Shown piece by piece: positions 1 through 8,228 of a DNA stretch of 50,758 bases. The translations under genes were made by a program, and so were the position numbers. Each line of letters opens with the position of its first letter. Position 1 is the first letter of the stretch. Source of the DNA: Bacteroidales bacterium. GTDB lineage: Bacteria; Bacteroidota; Bacteroidia; Bacteroidales; UBA932. The DNA is taken from assembly GCA_028691975.1 (NCBI GenBank), contig JAQUYF010000007.1, positions 1,720 through 52,477 on the forward strand, read 5' to 3'. The notes below the pieces were generated by a model. The model was not told the DNA's origin. It worked only from the letters and a program-made list of their open reading frames with translations, and ran no database searches.

Positions 1-2
1 GT

Positions 3-83
3 GGTGAGGGTGCCGGATATGCCGGCGGTATTGTATCCAGTGCAGTCGATGGAATATTAGTGGCAATTGCTGCCGCAAGATGA
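3..83 (+). CDS. FAD-dependent oxidoreductase, C-terminal fragment
   Basis: Only the last 26 codons are in the window; the gene begins before base 1. The frame reads GEGAGYAGGIVSSAVDGI and ends at a TGA. This tail is typical of the large uncharacterised FAD-dependent dehydrogenases (COG2509-like), where GEGAGYAGGI is the last glycine-rich segment contacting FAD. The substrate cannot be told. The stop lies 27 bases inside the convergent slyD-like gene, so the two 3' ends overlap. The family match is good but rests on a short tail. Confidence 0.7.
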   Translation, partial: GEGAGYAGGIVSSAVDGILVAIAAAR

Positions 84-590
84 GCAGTCTCCACCACAGT
101 CGTGAGGAGCTCTTTCACCGTGTAATCCTTCAGTAAGTTCCTTGTCGGTAGCTTCTCTGAGGGCAATGATCTCACCTGTAAAATGGAGATTCTTGCCTGC
201 AAGTTCGTGATTGAAGTCCATTTTTACAGAGTCATCGGTAACTTCCAATACCTTACCGGGGATAACGCCTCCCTGAGAATTCATCATCGGTACTACATTG
301 CCAATCTCTAGCAGACCTTCGTTTATCTTACCGTCGATCTCAAAGATATTTTTGGCAAGATCTACGATAGCTTCTTCGGTATATTCACCATATCCGTCTT
401 TAGCTTCGATGTTGAAATCAAATTTGTCACCAATGGTCATATCTTTGATATTGTCCTCGAAAAGAGGCAGTAAACTGCCTACTCCAAAGATAAATTCGAG
501 AGGGTTTTCTACTGTTGTCTGATCTTTTACTGCTCCTTCAACTTCCAAAGTGTAGATTAGTGAGACTACTTTATTGTCATTAACTGTCAT
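57..590 (-). CDS. slyD: FKBP-type peptidyl-prolyl isomerase, SlyD-like
   Basis: A 177-residue protein of the SlyD branch of FKBP prolyl isomerases, which catalyse cis/trans proline isomerisation and act as chaperones in the cytoplasm. The FKBP part occupies about residues 1-70 and resumes after about 125; the insert-in-flap chaperone domain lies between (about 70-125). The C-terminus is a metal-binding tail rich in Cys and His, with the pattern HDCGGDCSSCGSNCH, as in nickel-binding SlyD proteins. No signal peptide is visible. The ATG is 11 bases after the nhaC stop, so it is probably the last gene of the tldD-tldE-nhaC-slyD run. Its 3' end overlaps the convergent oxidoreductase gene. Confidence 0.9.
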   Translation of the reverse strand: MTVNDNKVVSLIYTLEVEGAVKDQTTVENPLEFIFGVGSLLPLFEDNIKDMTIGDKFDFNIEAKDGYGEYTEEAIVDLAKNIFEIDGKINEGLLEIGNVVPMMNSQGGVIPGKVLEVTDDSVKMDFNHELAGKNLHFTGEIIALREATDKELTEGLHGERAPHDCGGDCSSCGSNCH

Positions 591-601
591 AATTGTTTTT
601 A

Positions 602-2062
602 TTAAATTGTATTTGTAACTGTTTCAAGTGGCTCTTCTGCAGGAATTCTGTTAATTTTATAATTCAGTGCAGCGATAATGATGGCTATCACCGGAGTGAT
701 AAAGCAGAATATGGCGTATGGGAAATAGGTCATGGTCGCTACTCCAAGTACACTGGCCTGTGCAACCGCGCAAGTATTCCATGGCACAAGTACCGAACTG
801 ACGGTGGCCGAATCCTCAAGTGTACGGCTCAGAAGTTCCGGGGCATACCCTTTCTTACGGTAGGTATCTGCAAACATTTTGCCCGGGAGCAGGATTGCCA
901 TATATTGATCTGCAAGTATTATATTGCAGAAGATGCAGGTGCATACTGTTGAGGCTACAAGGCTCGTAGTGCTCTTCATGAAGCGAATCATCTTTTCGGT
1001 AATGACCCTGATCATTCCGCTTGCATTCAAGGCTCCGCCAAATGAGATGACACAGATGATAATCCATACGGTATTGACCATCCCCTCCATGCCTCCGGTA
1101 GAGGTAAGGCTGTTCATAAGAGCATCCCCTGTCTCAATTGATACGGGAGAGGAGAGCATTTTCAGTACTGAAACGGAAAAGAGGTGAAAACTGCTTGCCG
1201 AGTCGGGAGCAATCTGAGATATAATATGAGGCTGTGCCCAAAATGCCACCAAAGCGCCTATCAAAGCAGATATAAATAAAGTCATGAAAGGCGGTACCTT
1301 CTTGATAATCATAAAAATAGTAGCGCATGGAATTAGCAGTAGCCAGATAGAGATATTGAAAGTTCCCTTGAGCGCGGTCATTTGAGTTCCGATCTCAACG
1401 GAAGAGGAGACGGGAATCACAAAGCCTATTATTGTATAAACTATAACGCAGATGGCCAATGCCGGTATTGTCGTAATAGTCATATATTTTACGTGTTTGT
1501 ACAGATTGACACCGGCAACTGAGGCAGAGAGGTTGGTAGTGTCGGAAAGGGGAGAGACTTTGTCACCTAAGTATGCACCTGAAATGATTGCTCCGGCCAG
1601 CCAGCCGACAGGAAGCCCGATAATTGTACCGGCACTCAGCATGGCTACCCCGATGGTTCCGACAGTAGTCCATGAACTGCCGGCGAGAAGCGATACTATT
1701 GCGCAGAGCAGGAATGTGACAAGCAGAAATACCTTGGGATGGATAACCATCAGTCCGTAATATATCATTGTCGGGACGATGCCGGAGAGCATCCATGTAG
1801 ACGTCAGTGACCCGATAAGAAGCAGAATATAGATGGCGGATCCGGTCTTGTTGAGATTTTCTCCGATACTTTCTTCAAATTTTGCCCACGGAATCTTGAG
1901 AATATACACCCCTATAAGACATGTGACCACCGCTGCCGAAACGAGGGCAATCTGAGACGGCCCCGAGGTGACATCTTCACCAAAGACATACACTCCGATC
2001 ACAAGTATAACTATCAGTACCACAACTGGTACAAGAGAGAGGGCAAAACTCGGTTTCTTCAT
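602..2062 (-). CDS. nhaC: Na+/H+ antiporter, NhaC family
   Basis: A 486-residue integral membrane protein with about 11-12 hydrophobic segments and no extra domains, the usual size for NhaC. Family features seen are the conserved core GAIISGAYLGDKVSPLSDTT near residues 156-175 and a second polar helix with the motif ILADQYMAI in the C-terminal half. It should exchange internal Na+ for external H+ at the inner membrane. The start is directly next to the tldE stop (no gap), and slyD follows 11 bases on, so transcription is probably coupled. Together with the Na+-pumping decarboxylase and Na+-type V-ATPase in this window it supports active sodium cycling. Ion preference is inferred from family only. 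Confidence 0.88.
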   Translation of the reverse strand: MKKPSFALSLVPVVVLIVILVIGVYVFGEDVTSGPSQIALVSAAVVTCLIGVYILKIPWAKFEESIGENLNKTGSAIYILLLIGSLTSTWMLSGIVPTMIYYGLMVIHPKVFLLVTFLLCAIVSLLAGSSWTTVGTIGVAMLSAGTIIGLPVGWLAGAIISGAYLGDKVSPLSDTTNLSASVAGVNLYKHVKYMTITTIPALAICVIVYTIIGFVIPVSSSVEIGTQMTALKGTFNISIWLLLIPCATIFMIIKKVPPFMTLFISALIGALVAFWAQPHIISQIAPDSASSFHLFSVSVLKMLSSPVSIETGDALMNSLTSTGGMEGMVNTVWIIICVISFGGALNASGMIRVITEKMIRFMKSTTSLVASTVCTCIFCNIILADQYMAILLPGKMFADTYRKKGYAPELLSRTLEDSATVSSVLVPWNTCAVAQASVLGVATMTYFPYAIFCFITPVIAIIIAALNYKINRIPAEEPLETVTNTI

Positions 2063-3394
2063 CTAAATTCCGTTAAAAACACAATTGCCAAAAGATAGAG
2101 TAGGTATCTGCCACCGCATGCAGTCTCTCGGATCGTCTCCGATAAGGAGCAAATTGCCCCAAAGCTCTATAAGATTACCGGTGATATTCATCTCCCTGAT
2201 AGGATGGACTATCTCACCGTGTTCGAAGTAGAAACCCTGCACACCGTAGGAGAAGTCCCCTGTTGCAGAGTTGCTGTTACCTCCGTTAAATCCCGTAATC
2301 AGTATTCCTCTCTCAGTACTTTTGATAATTGCCGCCAAAGATAGCTCTTTTCCCGAAATATCCCCGTCTTTTGCAAATTTTAAGAGCGAAGGACCCTCAA
2401 TTGTGGGCTTTATTCCCATTTTCTTGCCGTAATACGAATTAATAAAATAAGTATTCACCACTCCACGCTCAATGATGCTCATGTTGCGTGTTGCAACGCC
2501 TTCTCCGTCAAAATATCTTGACCCCATCATACCGGGCAGATGTGGAGTATCGACTAAATTCATCTCTGCCGGAAATATATTTTTGCCAATTGAGTCAATC
2601 AAAAACGAGTTGCGCTGCTGCAGTGCGGCACCGTTGAGCGCGGAGATAATCGGGGCTACCATTTTGGATGCTACACTGTTTTCAATTACCGCGTTGTATT
2701 TTCCACTGCGGAGCTTGACAGGCTTGAGCCTGCGAAGTGCCCTTTCAAGAGCCATTGTGCCGCACCCTGTTTTCTTCAGGCTGTCAAAAAACATGGAACC
2801 TTCATACCACCACTCTTTCGGCTTCTCTTCTCCCTTGCCGATTATCGAGCATTCAGCGCTGATGCTAAAATTTGACAGTATTGATTCACCGACAAATCCC
2901 TGAGTATCAGCCATATATACGTAATCTACAGAGTCTCCGTACTCCGCTTCCACAGAGAGCAGTCGTCTGTCTGTGCCGATAACTTCCCTGCCTATATTCA
3001 TTGCCGTCTCTATGCGGGTTTCGGAGGAGAGTGTTTCAATTGCCGAGTCGTACTGCTTTAGATCCGCACCTCCACCACGATAGTATAATGCTTTATCAGG
3101 CAGAACCATACACTCGTCTATCGTGAGCATCGCTGTAGATTCTGCGGCCTGACGTATAAACTTTCGCAGGACGTCCGGATCCATTATGTTGGTGGAAAAA
3201 GCTCCGTAGCGCTGCTTTACAAGTATCTGTATGTATAAAGAAGAGCTGGACGCCTGATGCAACTTGTCAACCCTGTCATTGTCGACTACTACGGAATTTT
3301 CTATACCGCGAAGCAGGGTGATGCGGGCGTCATCAATACCGCACTCTTTGCAGATACCTAAAGCAACGGCAACTATATCTTTGTCAAAAGTCAT
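2063..3394 (-). CDS. pmbA: TldE/PmbA family, metalloprotease partner subunit
   Basis: A 443-residue protein of the TldD/PmbA family lacking the HExxxH zinc motif, as expected for TldE (PmbA), the non-catalytic half of the TldD/TldE protease. The C-terminal half shows family signatures such as NSATGDFSYGVQGFYFEHGE and GNLIELWGNLLLIGDD. In other bacteria the heterodimer degrades unfolded peptides, and it matures microcin B17 and removes CcdA. It starts only 2 bases after the tldD stop, which fits production in equal amounts. No signal peptide; cytoplasmic. I see no peptide substrate gene next to it. Confidence 0.9.
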   Translation of the reverse strand: MTFDKDIVAVALGICKECGIDDARITLLRGIENSVVVDNDRVDKLHQASSSSLYIQILVKQRYGAFSTNIMDPDVLRKFIRQAAESTAMLTIDECMVLPDKALYYRGGGADLKQYDSAIETLSSETRIETAMNIGREVIGTDRRLLSVEAEYGDSVDYVYMADTQGFVGESILSNFSISAECSIIGKGEEKPKEWWYEGSMFFDSLKKTGCGTMALERALRRLKPVKLRSGKYNAVIENSVASKMVAPIISALNGAALQQRNSFLIDSIGKNIFPAEMNLVDTPHLPGMMGSRYFDGEGVATRNMSIIERGVVNTYFINSYYGKKMGIKPTIEGPSLLKFAKDGDISGKELSLAAIIKSTERGILITGFNGGNSNSATGDFSYGVQGFYFEHGEIVHPIREMNITGNLIELWGNLLLIGDDPRDCMRWQIPTLSFGNCVFNGI

Positions 3395-3396
3395 AA

Positions 3397-4806
3397 CTAA
3401 TTACCTCCTACTACTAATGATTTGATAAGAACCGTAGGCATGCCGCATGATACGCAGCAATATTGCTCTTTGCCGCACAACCATGTGGAATTGTCAATCC
3501 TGTTGTCAGATGCCACTTCAAGTATGTCGGCGAGGGCTTGAGGCCCGTTGCCGATAATATTGATATCCTTTATCGGAGATGTAAGATGCCCCTTTTCAAT
3601 CAAATATCCGCTCTTTACATAAAAAGTGAAGTCTCCTGCACCGATTTCAACCTGACCGTTGAGGAAATTGTCAACATAAACACCCTTTTTGACGCTTTTA
3701 ATAATATCTTCGGCCGTACACTTCCCATTTTCCATATACGTGGCTCTCATTCTCGGAATCGGGTTAAAACGAAACGATTCGCGTCTGCCGTTGCCGGTAG
3801 GAGCGACACCATAATATTTTGCACTTATCCTGTCATGTAAGTAGGAGTTAAGGATACCGTCCTTTACCATGTAGGTCTTTTGTCCCGGAATACCTTCGTC
3901 GTCTATGTTTAGGGCACCTCGGTTGCCCTGCAGTGTGGCATCGTCCACAACATTGATTTTCTCACTGCAAATCTTCTTTCCCATTTTGTTGCAGAAAATA
4001 GAGGTACCTTTTCTATTGTAATCGGCCTCAAAGGCGTGTCCGATCGCCTCGTGGAGCAGAATACCTGAGCCACCGGCTCCCATTACGACTGCCATTTTGC
4101 CGCCTTTAGGCTGACAAGCCTCGAAGGCGATTGGAATACGCTCTGCTATATGGTCGATTACCTCTTTTTTCAGACAGTCGGTAAGCATTTCGCTTCCTGC
4201 TCTGAAACTTCTGGAAAATGAGATAGTTTCAATGCGATCATTTTCAGATACGATACAAGACACTCCGACAGAAGCGAGCGGTCTCTCGTCACAGAAAAAA
4301 TCTCCCGATGAATTGAAAAACAGTACTTTGGTATCTGAGTCGGTGAGTCGTTCAGTTACTTTGACCATTCTCCGGTCCAAAGCGAACAGCTCCGTGTCCA
4401 AATTATTCAGAAATTCGATTTTATCGGATAGCGCGTAATCTTCCCAGGGGGAGATGATCGGGTATCGATTGACAAATTTAATCTCTTTAAAAGCGGGGGC
4501 CAGAAACGATGTTGAGGGGGTGTCAGCTATCTGTGCAGCGGCAAGTGCTGCACGTTCCATATCTTTTACAGCCGTACTTTCAGAATAGGCATAACCTGTC
4601 TGTTCTCCCTTTAAAACCCTGATACCTACTCCGTAATCAGCGTCCTTGCCGATGGCGTTAACTTGATGATCAAGCAGGGAAAGTTCATTGGAGATGCTGT
4701 ACTCAAAGAAAAGATCTGCATAGTCGCCACCTTTTGACATGGCAATCGCAATCAACTTTGAGAGGTACTCTTTTGTAATGTTGAATATCTTAAAATAGTC
4801 GTTCAT
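3397..4806 (-). CDS. tldD: TldD, catalytic subunit of TldD/TldE metalloprotease
   Basis: A 469-residue protein with the TldD zinc-protease motif HEAIGH at residues 252-257 (HExxxH) and a conserved cysteine, Cys454, in the C-terminal segment CCVSCGMPTV that supplies the third metal ligand in the family. The glycine-rich GAGGSGILL just before the motif is also typical. It cuts small unstructured peptides inside a closed heterodimer with TldE. It is the first gene of a leftward run with tldE, nhaC and slyD. The ATG follows a strong terminator-like hairpin (4809-4841) by only a few bases, leaving little room for a usual promoter and leader. Confidence 0.93.
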   Translation of the reverse strand: MNDYFKIFNITKEYLSKLIAIAMSKGGDYADLFFEYSISNELSLLDHQVNAIGKDADYGVGIRVLKGEQTGYAYSESTAVKDMERAALAAAQIADTPSTSFLAPAFKEIKFVNRYPIISPWEDYALSDKIEFLNNLDTELFALDRRMVKVTERLTDSDTKVLFFNSSGDFFCDERPLASVGVSCIVSENDRIETISFSRSFRAGSEMLTDCLKKEVIDHIAERIPIAFEACQPKGGKMAVVMGAGGSGILLHEAIGHAFEADYNRKGTSIFCNKMGKKICSEKINVVDDATLQGNRGALNIDDEGIPGQKTYMVKDGILNSYLHDRISAKYYGVAPTGNGRRESFRFNPIPRMRATYMENGKCTAEDIIKSVKKGVYVDNFLNGQVEIGAGDFTFYVKSGYLIEKGHLTSPIKDINIIGNGPQALADILEVASDNRIDNSTWLCGKEQYCCVSCGMPTVLIKSLVVGGN

Positions 4807-4808
4807 TT

Positions 4809-4841
4809 AAAAAAAAACTACTGCTCTATGTAGGGCAGTAG
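4809..4841 (-). terminator. Rho-independent terminator between the small ORF and tldD
   Basis: A 9-bp stem (CTACTGCTC at 4818-4826 with GGGCAGTAG at 4833-4841, one wobble pair) and a 6-base loop. Read leftward it is followed by a run of nine U. It should end transcripts of the toxin-like/small ORF pair. It lies only 2 bases before the tldD start codon, so it may also attenuate tldD. Confidence 0.8.
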
Positions 4842-4888
4842 CGTTAAAAAATTTTCAAATTTCAGTTTGTTTGCAGAGTACAAACTAA

Positions 4889-5044
4889 TTAAATTTCAAC
4901 AGCTTTAACTTTAATTACTTTCCCTTTTTCGGCAAATGCCAATTCGGAGTTGCTTCGTTTTTTTTCAAGTACGAGCTTTTGAAATGTAATGTTCAAGCCA
5001 ATGAGAATGTTCTCTCTAAGTGCTCTCGTCTCGAGTTCGCTCAT
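4889..5044 (-). CDS. small protein of 51 aa overlapping the zeta-toxin-like gene
   Basis: An ORF of 51 codons beginning ATG AGC GAA at 5044 and ending TAA at 4889. The product starts MSELETRALRENI and ends KGKVIKVKAVEI. It is acidic at the start, basic in the middle (LEKKRSNSELAFA), and has no signal peptide or membrane segment. Its first 29 bases overlap the end of the zeta-toxin-like gene in another frame, which points to translational coupling. A small partner encoded next to a zeta-like kinase suggests an antitoxin or accessory protein, but the position after the toxin is the reverse of classical epsilon-zeta and I recognise no antitoxin fold. Supported by clean overlap and a terminator just after it. 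Confidence 0.65.
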   Translation of the reverse strand: MSELETRALRENILIGLNITFQKLVLEKKRSNSELAFAEKGKVIKVKAVEI

Positions 5045-5606
5045 AATTAATTAGTAGGTTATATTCGGTTTTATTGTGTATTTTAGTTACTATGCTTTTT
5101 CCACCTTCAGCTATCAATTTGCTCGGAGTATTGGAGTTGTCAATCAATATCCAATAGTCGCAAATCGGGATGTAAAGTCTGAATAAATGCTCAATCCCAA
5201 CTGCGTATCTCCTGCGAATCGTAGGCTCGGGTACGTTGTGTCCTCCGGAAGCCACTCTCAGCTTTACTCTCTCAACGGCGAGATCCGGCATTTTCAGCCA
5301 GAAATAGACTAACGATACGACGTAGCCTCTGCTCTGCGCGTCGACTATAAACTTTACAAGCGTTCGCGTCGCAAGAGTCGTCTCAACTCCGAAGTCTTCG
5401 CCCTTGTCAATCAACTCGTAAATCCTGTCCATCATCAGCCTGCTGGCTCTTATGGATGCCATCTCAGGATTAAATGGAGAAAGACCTTTTGCTATCTCAT
5501 CCGCATTTACAAACTCCTCGCAATTAAACATATCCGGCAAGATGGTGTAGGAAGCTGTAGTCTTACCTGCCCCGTTACAACCTGATATTATGAAGAGTTT
5601 AGGCAT
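5016..5606 (-). CDS. zeta-toxin-family P-loop kinase
   Basis: A 196-residue P-loop protein with Walker A GCNGAGKTT (residues 9-17), NADEIAKGLSP (34-44), ETTLA (75-79) and a lid segment GGHNVPEPTIRRRY (121-134). This set marks the chromosomal zeta-like group, found in many Bacteroidota and cyanobacteria. Classical zeta toxins phosphorylate UDP-N-acetylglucosamine and block wall synthesis; whether this member does so is unknown. It is shorter than plasmid zeta (about 270-290 aa). A 51-aa ORF overlaps its 3' end. A TATTTTTG box about 30 bases upstream (5629-5636) could be its promoter. It could equally be a housekeeping nucleotide-sugar or nucleoside kinase. Confidence 0.8.
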   Translation of the reverse strand: MPKLFIISGCNGAGKTTASYTILPDMFNCEEFVNADEIAKGLSPFNPEMASIRASRLMMDRIYELIDKGEDFGVETTLATRTLVKFIVDAQSRGYVVSLVYFWLKMPDLAVERVKLRVASGGHNVPEPTIRRRYAVGIEHLFRLYIPICDYWILIDNSNTPSKLIAEGGKSIVTKIHNKTEYNLLINYERTRDEST

Positions 5607-5628
5607 TAATCAGTTCTCCAAGCGGCTA

Positions 5629-5636
5629 CAAAAATA
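5629..5636 (-). promoter_or_regulatory. possible -7 promoter box of the zeta-like gene
   Basis: Reading leftward the sequence is TATTTTTG, which fits the Bacteroidota -7 consensus TAnnTTTG, 23 bases before the start codon. No clear TTTG is seen at the -33 position, so support is partial. Confidence 0.4.
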
Positions 5637-5679
5637 AAAAAAATATCCTATTCTCCAACTTTATTCTCTCCTTTTTTTA

Positions 5680-6390
5680 TCAACAATCGCTATCCGCATC
5701 CCCTGACACTCCATATCCGAAAAGTGCAAAATCTCCCATACAGGGGTCTTCTGGAAATATTTTTTTAAAATAATCGGTGATCTCCAAAGCTGTTGATAAA
5801 TCCGTACTCTTCCTTGAAGTGATCCCCATTAGAGTAGCAGTACGGTGAACATGCACGTCAAGAGGAATGATCAGATCTTCTGGAGAGCTGTTTTTCCAGA
5901 CTCCGAGGTCAACGATATTATCGTTGCGTATCATCCATCTTCTGAAAAGGTGAATTTTCTTGTTTGCAGCCTTATTGTTGCTTTTCTGACCGTAGATATC
6001 TGTTCTTATCTGATCGGGAGTCAGAAACTCTATCGAAGGAATATTGTCTTCATAATAGATATGTCTCAAATTTTTGCATATTTGAGCAAATTCAGACCAT
6101 TTTACGGTGCGGTGGAGTGATTCTTCACCTGACCTGAAAAGTCCGCTTTCTGTATATTTTGCAGGCTTCCACTCCATCTCGTCGAAAGCTCTGCGGCAGT
6201 CACGTACAATCATGTTTCTTCTGCCCCAGGCAAGGTGTGTGGCAACAATTCCCGCTATCTCTACATCCTGAAGAGATGCTTCTCCCTTCAGGTACTTATT
6301 TGCAAAGTACTTCGGAAATATAATAGGGTCCGTTTCAAAGTAGAGCGGATTGTTATACTTGAGTGCGTATTCTCTTAGAAGCTTTTCCAT
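5680..6390 (-). CDS. TIGR02757 family protein (DUF2400)
   Basis: A 236-residue soluble protein recognised as the TIGR02757/DUF2400 family by segments such as HLAWGRRNMIVRDCRRAF (about residues 52-69), HLFRRWMIRNDNIVDLGVW and LDVHVHRTATLMG, and the C-terminal PCMGDFALFGYGVSG. The RRWMIRNDN and DVHVHR patterns resemble helix-hairpin-helix DNA glycosylase-like proteins, but no activity is established as far as I know. No signal peptide. It is downstream of rpmE2 on the same strand with a weak hairpin between them. Function unknown. Confidence 0.85.
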   Translation of the reverse strand: MEKLLREYALKYNNPLYFETDPIIFPKYFANKYLKGEASLQDVEIAGIVATHLAWGRRNMIVRDCRRAFDEMEWKPAKYTESGLFRSGEESLHRTVKWSEFAQICKNLRHIYYEDNIPSIEFLTPDQIRTDIYGQKSNNKAANKKIHLFRRWMIRNDNIVDLGVWKNSSPEDLIIPLDVHVHRTATLMGITSRKSTDLSTALEITDYFKKIFPEDPCMGDFALFGYGVSGDADSDC

Positions 6391-6404
6391 TTTGTTTTAA
6401 ATAT

Positions 6405-6437
6405 AAAAGCCACCTTTCACACGGAAAAATGGCTTTT
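6405..6437 (-). terminator. hairpin after rpmE2
   Basis: Inverted repeat AAAAGCCA (6405-6412) and TGGCTTTT (6430-6437) between rpmE2 and the TIGR02757 gene. Read leftward the stem ends in UUUU followed by AUAUUU, so it may be a moderate terminator for rpmE2. Confidence 0.55.
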
Positions 6438-6460
6438 GTATCTGAAGCACGCTGTCAGTG

Positions 6461-6706
6461 CTATTTTTTCTTGTATCTGCTATAGTATTTATCAACACGA
6501 CCTGCAGTATCGACAAGCTTCATCTTACCTGTATAGAACGGGTGTGATGTGTTAGAGATCTCGACCTTTACAACGGGGTATTCAACGCCTTCTACTTCAA
6601 TAGTCTCACGGGTGTTAACACATGAGCGGGTAATGAATACGTGGTCATTTGACATATCCTTGAAAGCCACAAGACGGTAGTTTTCGGGATGTATTCCTTG
6701 TTTCAT
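6461..6706 (-). CDS. rpmE2: 50S ribosomal protein L31 type B
   Basis: An 81-residue L31 protein beginning MKQGIHPENYRLVAFKDM and ending KYYSRYKKK. It has the type B insertion and lacks the CxxC zinc motif of type A L31, so it is the zinc-independent form. The motif SNTSHPFYTGK near residues 51-61 is diagnostic. It has its own promoter with well spaced -33 and -7 boxes (6747-6777) and a hairpin after it, so it is probably a single-gene unit. In other bacteria type B L31 replaces type A under zinc limitation; many Bacteroidota carry only this form. Confidence 0.96.
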   Translation of the reverse strand: MKQGIHPENYRLVAFKDMSNDHVFITRSCVNTRETIEVEGVEYPVVKVEISNTSHPFYTGKMKLVDTAGRVDKYYSRYKKK

Positions 6707-6746
6707 GATTGTATTTGTTTTAATTATAAATTCTCAATTCGGGCTG

Positions 6747-6777
6747 CAAAAGTAGAAATAAAAAGCTGAAAGACAAA
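6747..6777 (-). promoter_or_regulatory. rpmE2 promoter
   Basis: Reading leftward: TTTG (6777-6774), 19 bases, then TACTTTTG (6754-6747). This matches the Bacteroidota sigma-ABfr consensus TTTG-N17-23-TAnnTTTG in both boxes and in spacing, about 41 bases before the start codon. Confidence 0.75.
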
Positions 6778-6794
6778 ATTATTTTTAATTTTTA

Positions 6795-6802
6795 TAACTT
6801 TG
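6795..6802 (+). promoter_or_regulatory. glmM operon -7 promoter box
   Basis: TAACTTTG fits TAnnTTTG, 37 bases before the glmM start; an AT-rich stretch precedes it but no exact TTTG is present at -33. It points away from the rpmE2 promoter, so both promoters share the 6707-6839 gap. Confidence 0.6.
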
Positions 6803-6839
6803 CACTTTCATTGAATATGCAAATATAGAGAAAATAAAT

Positions 6840-8225
6840 ATGACACTGATAAAATCCATCTCCGGTATCAGGGGAACTATTGGCGGAGAAGTAGGTAACG
6901 CCCTCACTCCAATTGACATTGTAAAGTTTACATCTGCTTACGCAAAGCAGCTAAAAAAGAAATTTCCCGAAAAGGATGAGTATGAAGTAGTAGTAGGCAG
7001 GGATGCACGTATTTCAGGTGAAATGGTCGATTCCATAGTTTGCGGTACTCTTATGGCCTGTGGAATTAATGTTGTCAATGCAGGACTCGCTTCTACTCCT
7101 ACAACGGAAATGGCTGTTTTGTTTGAACATTCGGACGGCGGTATTATTTTGACGGCGTCTCATAATCCCAAGCAGTGGAATGCCCTCAAGCTCCTGAATG
7201 AGAAGGGAGAATTTCTTAATGCCGAAGAGGGGGATAATCTGCTTAAGATAGCGGAAGATGAGGACTTCGATTATCCCGGTGTGGAAAAGACAGGTAAATT
7301 GAAGAAAAGAGACTTTACCGATGCTCATATCAATGCCGTCATCAATTATCCGCTTGTGGATCTGAAAGCTATTAAAAAGGCCAGATTCAGTGTGGTACTT
7401 GACTCTATCAACTCAGTCGGCGGTATCGTAATGCCTGAACTTTTTAAGGCTTTGGGAGTCAAGTGTTATGTAATCAACGGCGAACCGGACGGCGATTTCG
7501 CCCATAATCCGGAGCCGCTCCCTGCCAATTTAGTTGACCTTTGCGAAGAGGTTAAAAGACAGGATGCAGATCTCGGAGTCTCAGTAGATCCCGATGTGGA
7601 CCGTCTCGCTTTTATCTGTGAGACAGGCGTTCCATTCGGAGAAGAATATACGTTGGTTGCAGTTTCGGATTATGTACTTTCTCAAAAGAAAGGTCCTACC
7701 GTCTCAAATATATCCTCTTCACGCGCCCTCAAGGATGTTACAGAAGCTCACGGATGTGAATATTTCACCTGTAAGGTGGGGGAGGTTAATGCCTCTACCG
7801 AGATGCAACGCGTTGGTGCGGTGATTGGCGGAGAAGGTAACGGTGGCGTCATAGTTCCGGACCTTCACTACGGGCGCGATGCTCTTATCGGAGTTGCTCT
7901 GTTCTTAAGTAATTTGGCTCATAAGAAAATGACCGCCAGTGAACTTCGTGCTACATATCCGGACTATTTTGTCTCTAAAAACAAGATTGAAATCTCCGAT
8001 CCTTCGCAGGTTGACGGGATGCTTACTGCAGTGCAAAAGCATTATGCTGCCGAGAAGATTACTACAATTGACGGTCTCAGGGTTGATTTTGAGGCTGAGA
8101 AAAAGTGGTTTGTACTTCGCAAGTCCAATACCGAGCCTATCATAAGAATATATGCAGAAGCTCCAAAAGAGGAGTCGGCTGAGGCTTTGGCTCAGGAGGT
8201 TATCTCAATTATTAAAGCTCTTTAA
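6840..8225 (+). CDS. glmM: phosphoglucosamine mutase
   Basis: A 461-residue alpha-D-phosphohexomutase. All four active-site loops are visible: phosphoserine loop TASHNP (105-110, Ser107), metal loop DPDVDR (250-255), sugar loop GEGNGG (331-336) and phosphate loop RKSNTEP (427-433). The GEGNGG form and the length favour GlmM, which converts glucosamine-6-phosphate to glucosamine-1-phosphate on the route to UDP-N-acetylglucosamine, over phosphomannomutase (usually GEMSGH). mtgA follows 3 bases after the stop, so it heads a cell-wall operon. Which phosphosugar is preferred cannot be proved from sequence. Confidence 0.87.
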   Translation: MTLIKSISGIRGTIGGEVGNALTPIDIVKFTSAYAKQLKKKFPEKDEYEVVVGRDARISGEMVDSIVCGTLMACGINVVNAGLASTPTTEMAVLFEHSDGGIILTASHNPKQWNALKLLNEKGEFLNAEEGDNLLKIAEDEDFDYPGVEKTGKLKKRDFTDAHINAVINYPLVDLKAIKKARFSVVLDSINSVGGIVMPELFKALGVKCYVINGEPDGDFAHNPEPLPANLVDLCEEVKRQDADLGVSVDPDVDRLAFICETGVPFGEEYTLVAVSDYVLSQKKGPTVSNISSSRALKDVTEAHGCEYFTCKVGEVNASTEMQRVGAVIGGEGNGGVIVPDLHYGRDALIGVALFLSNLAHKKMTASELRATYPDYFVSKNKIEISDPSQVDGMLTAVQKHYAAEKITTIDGLRVDFEAEKKWFVLRKSNTEPIIRIYAEAPKEESAEALAQEVISIIKAL

Positions 8226-8228
8226 TGA

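Noticed and set aside
602-2062. Several rightward frames (593-952, 924-1187, 1452-1760) inside the nhaC gene
   Set aside because: They lie wholly or almost wholly antisense to a clear NhaC protein, show no family features and have odd composition.
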